64,000 nt of DNA from Malania oleifera (Eukaryota > Streptophyta > Magnoliopsida > Santalales > Ximeniaceae): assembly GCF_029873635.1 (NCBI RefSeq), contig NC_080422.1, forward strand, positions 4,878,001 through 4,942,000, given 5' to 3'. This document shows, in pieces, positions 63,401 to 64,000 of the stretch; position 1 is the stretch's first letter, and each line of letters starts with the position of its first letter. Made by a program: the position numbers and the translations under genes. The notes under the pieces were generated by a model. That model worked only from the letters and a program-made list of their open reading frames with translations, ran no database searches and had not been told where the DNA came from.

Positions 63401-63898
63401 GAATTGTCTTTTTGTTCTACACAATGATAGGGAAAAAAAAAAAAAGAAACTCTTTCATTCTTTTATGCTCAATCAAACCAAAACAAAGATGAGCAATCCG
63501 AAATCTATAGGATTATATAAAAATTCGATTGACCAAAGTAATGACACCCAACAATGTGCACGAACACCACAACCACCACCAACTAACCCTAGGTCCTGCA
63601 AGTTGGGGTCAGCAATAACATACAACAGCATAAACCCCAACCCCCTAACCAGGGAAAAACACTATACCTGTCTGAGAGAGGATCTCGAGTCCACAAACCG
63701 CCGCACCTTTGAGGATTTCTCTTGAGCTGTACCATTCAAAAAAGTCTGACTTTTATTCTGCATAAGCCCAAAAATCATTCTGTATAAGATATCTCAAAAC
63801 ATTTCACAATCGACAAAAGAATTATATCAAGATTCAGTAGCAAAATTTCTCACCGGAACCCTTTGCTTCTTAGCCTTGAAGGTTGTATTTTTAGACAT
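60484..63898 (-). CDS. Small Gln/Arg/Gly-rich nuclear protein, resembling UAP56-interacting mRNA export factors
   Basis: Five exons join in frame: 63898-63854, 63757-63668, 63245-63103, 61284-61233 and 60693-60484. That is 540 nt and 179 residues, and all introns are GT/AG. The start MSKNTTFKAKKQRVP was chosen as the first ATG after an apparent intron acceptor (TGCAG) in the 5' leader. The leader continues off the window. The protein is basic. Residues 112-123 are a CAG-encoded glutamine tract split by one Lys. Residues 136-152 are TLDSLFANMKEQRMKVL, like the short helical UAP56-binding motif of export adaptors. The C-terminus is rich in GRR/GRG and ends RGRFGN. Plant proteins with this motif and tail have been reported as UIEF mRNA export factors (from memory, unverified). 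An extra small exon in the 1.8-kb intron 3 is possible. Confidence 0.7.
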
Positions 63899-64000
63899 TT
63901 TGATAATATCATCTGCATCACGCAAAAAATAAGTAGAAATTGTGAATAAACAAATACAATATTTCAAGAGGAAGAGAACACCATATAAGTGCCAATACTG

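Noticed and set aside
63399-63725. 108-codon plus-strand frame near the right edge
   Set aside because: It overlaps intron 2 and exon 2 of the minus-strand gene in antisense. The spliced minus-strand model accounts for the region.

Overview
This window is nuclear DNA of a flowering plant, most likely a woody eudicot, although the species cannot be named from the sequence. The reasons are a nine-exon intron-bearing gene for a plant-type UDP-glucose 4-epimerase, a second split gene whose short introns carry GT/AG borders, AT-rich intergenic DNA, and a dense layer of plant LTR retrotransposons primed by initiator-methionine tRNA.

Only two genes look functional, both on the minus strand. UGE (37311-41071) has nine exons that join to an unbroken 348-codon reading frame. 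A small Gln/Arg/Gly-rich protein gene (60484-63898) has five exons and 179 codons, and resembles plant UAP56-interacting mRNA export factors. There is no operon-like organisation and no sign that the two work together. Nearly everything else is transposon sequence or its relics.

Left part (1-13400): an LTR-like segment, two non-LTR (LINE) relics on the plus strand, and a decayed Ty3/gypsy chromovirus on the minus strand (3201-12294). Two solo LTRs sit inside its gag, and its 5' LTR/leader block is inverted. Middle (13840-36915): a direct segmental duplication whose first copy was broken open by a complete 9.0-kb gypsy element (14150-23118) and by a solo LTR nested in another solo LTR (23570-26666). 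Its second copy abuts the 3' side of UGE and keeps the sites empty. The first copy ends in a scrap of UGE intron 2, so the ancestral duplication reached into UGE. Between the copies lies a second relic of the left-hand gypsy family, carrying an internally inverted LTR element (28398-33530).

Right part (41900-60480): a decayed LINE on the minus strand (54560 to about 43850) was hit in turn by a solo LTR, a MITE, and a three-level nest of solo LTRs (47184-54078). Each level of that nest has its own exact 5-bp target duplication. The remaining DNA to 60480 holds only weak LTR- and MITE-like traces.

The most interesting signals are in the LTRs. One is a cluster of TCGTCGACGA palindromes just upstream of the LTR TATA box. 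Another is GC-rich minisatellites at an equivalent place in several LTRs. A third is nonsense decay of the 9-kb element that is almost all CAG to TAG, as expected from CHG methylation. I found no new enzymatic or defence system, and all intervals and alignments were read by eye.
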